From Labrenzia sp. DG1229 (GTDB lineage Bacteria; Pseudomonadota; Alphaproteobacteria; Rhizobiales; Stappiaceae), in contig NZ_KI928943.1 in assembly GCF_000521215.1 (NCBI RefSeq), positions 1-37,868 of the forward strand: DNA of 37,868 nt, in the 5' to 3' direction. This document shows positions 34,482 to 37,868 of the stretch, one piece after another (position 1 is the stretch's first letter; the number at the start of each line of letters is the position of its first letter). The notes under the pieces were generated by a model, which saw only the letters and a list, made by a program, of their open reading frames with translations, made no database searches and was not told the DNA's origin. The translations under genes and the position numbers were made by a program.

Positions 34482-36005
34482 ATGAGCAACACCGATACAA
34501 GCGCTCAAAAGAGTGGTGCCGCCGTCGGCGAAGTTGCGGGCGAAAAAACCCCGGAGGAATTCGCTTCGATCTTGAAACAGAATTTCCGTATCAAGAGCGA
34601 GCAAGACACGGCCAATGAACTAGTTGACAACGCGATGTCGACATTCCTCTCCGAGGCCCTGTCAGACGAAGCGCTGATCAAGGATGATGTCTACGACACC
34701 ATCGATGAAATGATTGCCAAGCTCGACGAAAAGTTGACGTCGCAAGTGAACGAGATCATTCATGCGCCGGCGTTCCAACAGCTCGAAAGCGCATGGCGCG
34801 GCATCGATTACCTGGTTCATAATTCCGAAACCGATGCTTCCTTGAAACTGCAGTTCCTGAATATTTCCAAAAAGGAACTTGCAGGTGTCTTCAAGAGCTA
34901 CCGCGGCGCCAAATGGGATCAAAGCCCGCTGTTCAAGCAGATCTATGAAGCTGAATTCGGTCAGCTCGGAGGTCAACCATACGGTTGCCTCGTGGGCGAC
35001 TACGAATTCTCCTACGATCCGCAGGACATTACCGTACTCCGGGGCATGGCGAAGATCGCTTCTGCTGCTCATGCACCGTTCCTTGCAGCGGCAGATCCGC
35101 AGCTCATGCAGATGGAAAGCTGGACTGAACTTCCGGCCAAACGCGATCTGTCCAAGGTCTTCGATACGGAAATCCACGCTCAGTGGCGCACACTGCGTGA
35201 ATCCGAAGACGCACGTTATCTGGGGCTGTCGCTACCGCGGGTTCTGGCGCGCCAACCCTATGGTGCCAAATCCGATCCGGTTGAAGAATTCGCCTTTGAG
35301 GAAGAGTTCGACGAAGACACGCACGACAACTATGCCTGGATGAACTCCGCCTATGCGATGGCGAAGAACATCAACGCCGCCTACAAGGAATATGGCTGGA
35401 CAGTTCGTATCCGCGGCGTGGAAAGCGGTGGCCTGGTGGAAGATCTGCCGACACACGTCTTTGAAACGGACGACGGCGGTGTGGATCAGAAATGCCCGGC
35501 TGAAATCGCGATCTCCGATCGCCGCGAACATGAAATTTCGCGACTGGGTCTGATCCCGCTGATTCATCGCAAGAATACCGACCAGGCGGCCTTCCTTGGT
35601 GCGCAGTCGGTCTTCAAGCCGCGTCAGTTCTCCGGTCCGGACGGCAAGGACGCAACCGCATCGGACAATCTTTCTGCGCGGCTGCCCTACATGTTCGCAA
35701 CCACGCGTTTCGCCCACTACCTGAAGGTGATGGTGCGCAACAAGATCGGATCCACCAAGGAGTCCGCCCAGCTGCAGCGCTGGCTGAACGACTGGATCAT
35801 GGATTACGTTGATGGCGACCCTGACAACTCGACCGAAGAGACCAAGGCACGCAAGCCACTTCGCGAGGCGAAAGTCACCATCATCGATGACGAGGAAAAC
35901 CCGGGATACTACAGAGCCCAGTTCTTCCTTCGTCCTCACTATCAGCTTGAGGGCATGGATATCGGCATGAGCCTGGCCTCGAGAATTCCGCAAGACGGAA
36001 ACTGA
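34482..36005 (+). CDS. tssC: T6SS contractile sheath large subunit TssC
   Basis: The 507-aa product matches TssC/VipB (about 490-510 aa): IIHAPAFQQLESAWRGIDYL, FGGQPYG-like GQLGGQPYGCLVGDYEF, FAEEFDED-like FEEEFDEDTHDNYAWMN and the C-terminal GYYRAQFFLRPHYQLEGMD. It interlocks with TssB to form the sheath that contracts to fire the Hcp/VgrG needle and is recycled by ClpV. Only one tssC is present, whereas Agrobacterium splits its large sheath subunit into two entries (TssC40 and TssC41). A structured, gene-free stretch follows before hcp. Confidence 0.95.
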   Translation: MSNTDTSAQKSGAAVGEVAGEKTPEEFASILKQNFRIKSEQDTANELVDNAMSTFLSEALSDEALIKDDVYDTIDEMIAKLDEKLTSQVNEIIHAPAFQQLESAWRGIDYLVHNSETDASLKLQFLNISKKELAGVFKSYRGAKWDQSPLFKQIYEAEFGQLGGQPYGCLVGDYEFSYDPQDITVLRGMAKIASAAHAPFLAAADPQLMQMESWTELPAKRDLSKVFDTEIHAQWRTLRESEDARYLGLSLPRVLARQPYGAKSDPVEEFAFEEEFDEDTHDNYAWMNSAYAMAKNINAAYKEYGWTVRIRGVESGGLVEDLPTHVFETDDGGVDQKCPAEIAISDRREHEISRLGLIPLIHRKNTDQAAFLGAQSVFKPRQFSGPDGKDATASDNLSARLPYMFATTRFAHYLKVMVRNKIGSTKESAQLQRWLNDWIMDYVDGDPDNSTEETKARKPLREAKVTIIDDEENPGYYRAQFFLRPHYQLEGMDIGMSLASRIPQDGN

Positions 36006-36021
36006 TTGTCAGAATTGGCAG

Positions 36022-36184
36022 TTGGGCGGAGATCCGCCCAATCGCCAGGCATCCCTCCAGGATGCAACCCGGTTTGACCGGGTGGAGGTGCAAACGAGAC
36101 GCAAATGCGTCAAGGGGTTTGGACCAGAAGGTCCGAGGTAGATGTCACATATTGGAAGCACAGCGCCGGTCGAAAGGTGCCGGC
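36022..36184 (+). other. Array of six hairpins in the tssC-hcp intergenic RNA
   Basis: Six inverted repeats lie almost end to end. TTGGGCGGA pairs with TCCGCCCAA (36022-36041). GCATCC pairs with GGATGC (36049-36065), ACCCGGT with ACCGGGT (36067-36083) and GACGCA with TGCGTC (36098-36111). GGACC pairs with GGTCC (36121-36134) and GCCGG with CCGGC (36165-36184). None is followed by a T run, so these are not terminators. They would form a highly structured leader for hcp or a stable 3' end for the sheath mRNA, and could be a small RNA. Confidence 0.6.
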
Positions 36185-36209
36185 CTGACACAAAAGAGGA
36201 TTACTTAAA

Positions 36210-36695
36210 ATGGCTGTTGATTATTTTCTGAAGCTTGAAGGCATCAAGGGTGAAGCACAGGACAAAACTCACAAGGAGGAAATTGATATTCTTTCCTGGT
36301 CCTGGGGTGCTTCGCAATCCGGTACAACCCACATGGGCTCCGGCTCCGGTGGTGGAAAGGCACATTTCCAGGATCTCAGCATTACAAAGTTTGTCGACAA
36401 ATCGACCCCGGTTCTGCTGCAGCACCTTTCGACCGGTAAACACATTGCTGGTGGTTATTTCTACTGCCGCAAGGCTGCTGGCGATTCCCCGCTTGAGTAC
36501 ATCAAGATCGAGATGAAGGACATTATCGTCACGAGCGTATCGACTGGTGGCAGCGGTGCCGACGATCGTCTCACGGAAAACTGCACGCTCAACTTCGGTG
36601 AGTACAAGTACGTCTATACCGAACAGAAGCCGGACGGTTCCAAGGGCGCAGCGCCTGAGTTCGCATTCGACATCGCAGCGAACACCAAGAAGTAA
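36210..36695 (+). CDS. hcp: T6SS tube protein Hcp (TssD)
   Basis: The 161-aa product is a standard Hcp: MAVDYFLKLEGIKGEAQD, EIDILSWSWGAS, then SITKFVDKSTPVLLQHLSTGKH and ITLNFGEYKYVYT-like NFGEYKYVYTEQ. Hcp hexamers stack into the tube that is pushed out of the sheath and can carry small effectors inside. There is no C-terminal extension, so it is not an effector-fused Hcp. GAGGA lies 9 bases before the ATG. It is set apart by a hairpin-rich leader and by a terminator after it, both consistent with Hcp being made in excess of its neighbours. Confidence 0.95.
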   Translation: MAVDYFLKLEGIKGEAQDKTHKEEIDILSWSWGASQSGTTHMGSGSGGGKAHFQDLSITKFVDKSTPVLLQHLSTGKHIAGGYFYCRKAAGDSPLEYIKIEMKDIIVTSVSTGGSGADDRLTENCTLNFGEYKYVYTEQKPDGSKGAAPEFAFDIAANTKK

Positions 36696-36710
36696 GGCAT
36701 TCGCCGAACT

Positions 36711-36745
36711 GGCTGCCGCTCCAAGTGAGCGGCAGCCTGTCTTTT
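36711..36745 (+). terminator. Terminator or attenuator after hcp
   Basis: A 10-bp perfect stem, GGCTGCCGCT/AGCGGCAGCC with a 7-base loop, is followed by TGTCTTTT. It lies 15 bases after the hcp stop and before tssE. The T run is interrupted, so some read-through into tssE-tssF is likely. Confidence 0.75.
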
Positions 36746-36841
36746 CGAGGGGCGCTTCTCCAAAGTCGGGCACAAGAATTCCATTCTTGATGTTGATCCT
36801 CTCGCACATCATCCAGGACTGGATTCTCGTGGGCGTTGCCG

Positions 36842-37393
36842 ATGGCAAAATCTAGTGTGAAAATGCATTCGCCGCTGATGTGGGCATTCCGGGCCATGGA
36901 CGACCCGGACTACAAGGCCGCACAGGAGCGTCAAAAGGCTTCGGCATCCGGTAAAGCTCTCAAGTCAGGCCGCAGACTGTCGCGCGCTTACGGTGTATCG
37001 GAGCAGACCCTCTTGTCGGAAGTTCGGCGAGACTTGCAAGCGCTGCTCAACACGGTCAATCTCAATTCGACACAAGATCTTTCAGATTTTCCCGAAGTGG
37101 AAAATTCAATCCTGAATTTCGGACTGCCAGACCTTTCCGTACATGTTGTCGATACCATACAGATCGATCGCCTCGCCGACGATATTCGCGAAGCGCTTGT
37201 TCGTTTTGAACCACGTATGGATCCGCGTAGTTTGCAAGTCGTGCGCGACGACAATGTCGAGAGCGATACTTTTAAGGTACGATTTGTTATCAAAGCCGAA
37301 ATTCGTTGTGACCCGGTGCGCGTCAGCAGTGAATTCATTGCTGATGTCGACCCTGCATTCGGTCGAATCAAGATTATCGGGGCGACTGCATGA
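36842..37393 (+). CDS. tssE: T6SS baseplate wedge protein TssE (gp25-like)
   Basis: The 183-aa protein carries a gp25/TssE domain in its C-terminal two thirds: LLSEVRRDLQALLNTVN, DLSDFPEVENSILNFGLPDL, IREALVRFEPRMDPRSLQVV and VRFVIKAEIRCDPV. TssE joins TssF and TssG in the baseplate wedge and begins sheath assembly. The N-terminal part (about 1-50) is a basic stretch. I chose the ATG at 36842; a TTG two codons upstream is possible, and neither has a strong ribosome site. The stop overlaps the tssF start by 4 bases (ATGA). Confidence 0.9.
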   Translation: MAKSSVKMHSPLMWAFRAMDDPDYKAAQERQKASASGKALKSGRRLSRAYGVSEQTLLSEVRRDLQALLNTVNLNSTQDLSDFPEVENSILNFGLPDLSVHVVDTIQIDRLADDIREALVRFEPRMDPRSLQVVRDDNVESDTFKVRFVIKAEIRCDPVRVSSEFIADVDPAFGRIKIIGATA

Positions 37394-37868
37394 ACCGGGA
37401 ATTTCTGGACCTTTTCAATCAGGAACTTACTTACCTGCGTGAGCAAGGCGCAGCGTTTGCTGAAGCTTACCCGGCGGTTGCCGAACGGCTGGGTGGGTTG
37501 CTTGAGGACCGATCCGATCCGATGTTGTCGGGACTTTTGGAAGGCACTGCCTTTCTTGCGGCCCGCGTTCAACTCAAGATGAAGCATGAGTTTTCCGAAT
37601 TCACGTCCAACCTCTTTGAGCAGCTATACCCTTCAGCCCTCGCTCCTATCCCGTCTATGGTGCTGGCACGCGTCACACCGAAATACGGTGATGCCAACCT
37701 GAGGTCCGGCATCAAGATCGACAGGCACGCGCCCATGGAGGCCGTGTTTCGGGAGCGGCAGGGCGAAGTCCGGTGCCGTTTCACGCTCGCCGCGCCCATT
37801 GTGCTGACACCCCTGCAACTGACCGGGGCGAAATATCTGAGCTCAGCGGCGCAGGTCTCCGGACTCGG
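37390..37868 (+). CDS. tssF: T6SS baseplate protein TssF (ImpG/VasA), cut by the window end
   Basis: The frame opens at the ATG at 37390 and is still open at the last base, giving about 159 residues of a protein normally near 600. It starts MNREFLDLFNQELTYLREQG and continues with AEAYPAVAERLGGLLEDRSD, LEGTAFLAARVQLKMKHEF and LYPSALAPIPSM, the well-conserved N-terminus of TssF. TssF forms the core of the baseplate wedge with TssG. The tight overlap with tssE and the usual order of such loci suggest tssG lies next, outside the window. Confidence 0.93.
   Translation, partial: MNREFLDLFNQELTYLREQGAAFAEAYPAVAERLGGLLEDRSDPMLSGLLEGTAFLAARVQLKMKHEFSEFTSNLFEQLYPSALAPIPSMVLARVTPKYGDANLRSGIKIDRHAPMEAVFRERQGEVRCRFTLAAPIVLTPLQLTGAKYLSSAAQVSGL

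Overview
The window reads as a chromosomal segment of an alphaproteobacterium. Codon use, a DUF192/double-cold-shock pair, a DUF1036 protein and an Agrobacterium-like T6SS layout (PpkA, PppA, TagF and Fha in one run, no TssJ seen) point to Rhizobiales or Stappiaceae, perhaps Roseibium/Labrenzia. That placement is inference. The window opens inside a tyrosine recombinase and closes inside tssF.

Bases 1-6.4 kb are accessory DNA: the 3' end of an integrase gene, a DUF3892 gene, a Gabija-type anti-phage pair (OLD-family ATPase/TOPRIM nuclease plus UvrD-like helicase, overlapping by 4 bases), then about 600 bases with only degenerate coding and one small unrecognised ORF. Bases 6.4-9.3 kb are ordinary housekeeping genes: a DUF192 protein, a two-domain cold-shock protein, a Sir2 deacylase, GloA and tRNA-Glu.

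Next to the tRNA is a short minus-strand gene whose product resembles the catalytic core of the edema factor/CyaA/ExoY cyclase toxins. It is followed by a divergent secreted caspase-like protein with a peptidoglycan-binding domain.

From 12.3 kb to the end lies a type VI secretion locus in two divergent blocks. The minus block reads vgrG, a DUF6931-like gene, fha/tagH, tssK, tssL, tssM, tagF, pppA, ppkA, exbD and a TonB-like gene. The plus block reads ompA, tssA, tssB, tssC, hcp, tssE and tssF. TssG, ClpV and PAAR are not in the window and may lie beyond its end.

The most unusual part is 12.3-18.8 kb. A TonB/Tol-type energy module sits at the tail of the T6SS operon and beside it: ExbB, two different ExbDs and a TonB-like transducer. 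The transducer ends in the same periplasmic domain as the transmembrane kinase PpkA. I infer an envelope-sensing or energising branch that works with the PpkA/PppA/Fha phosphorylation switch. TssL and PpkA also share a short threonine motif that could be the Fha ligand.
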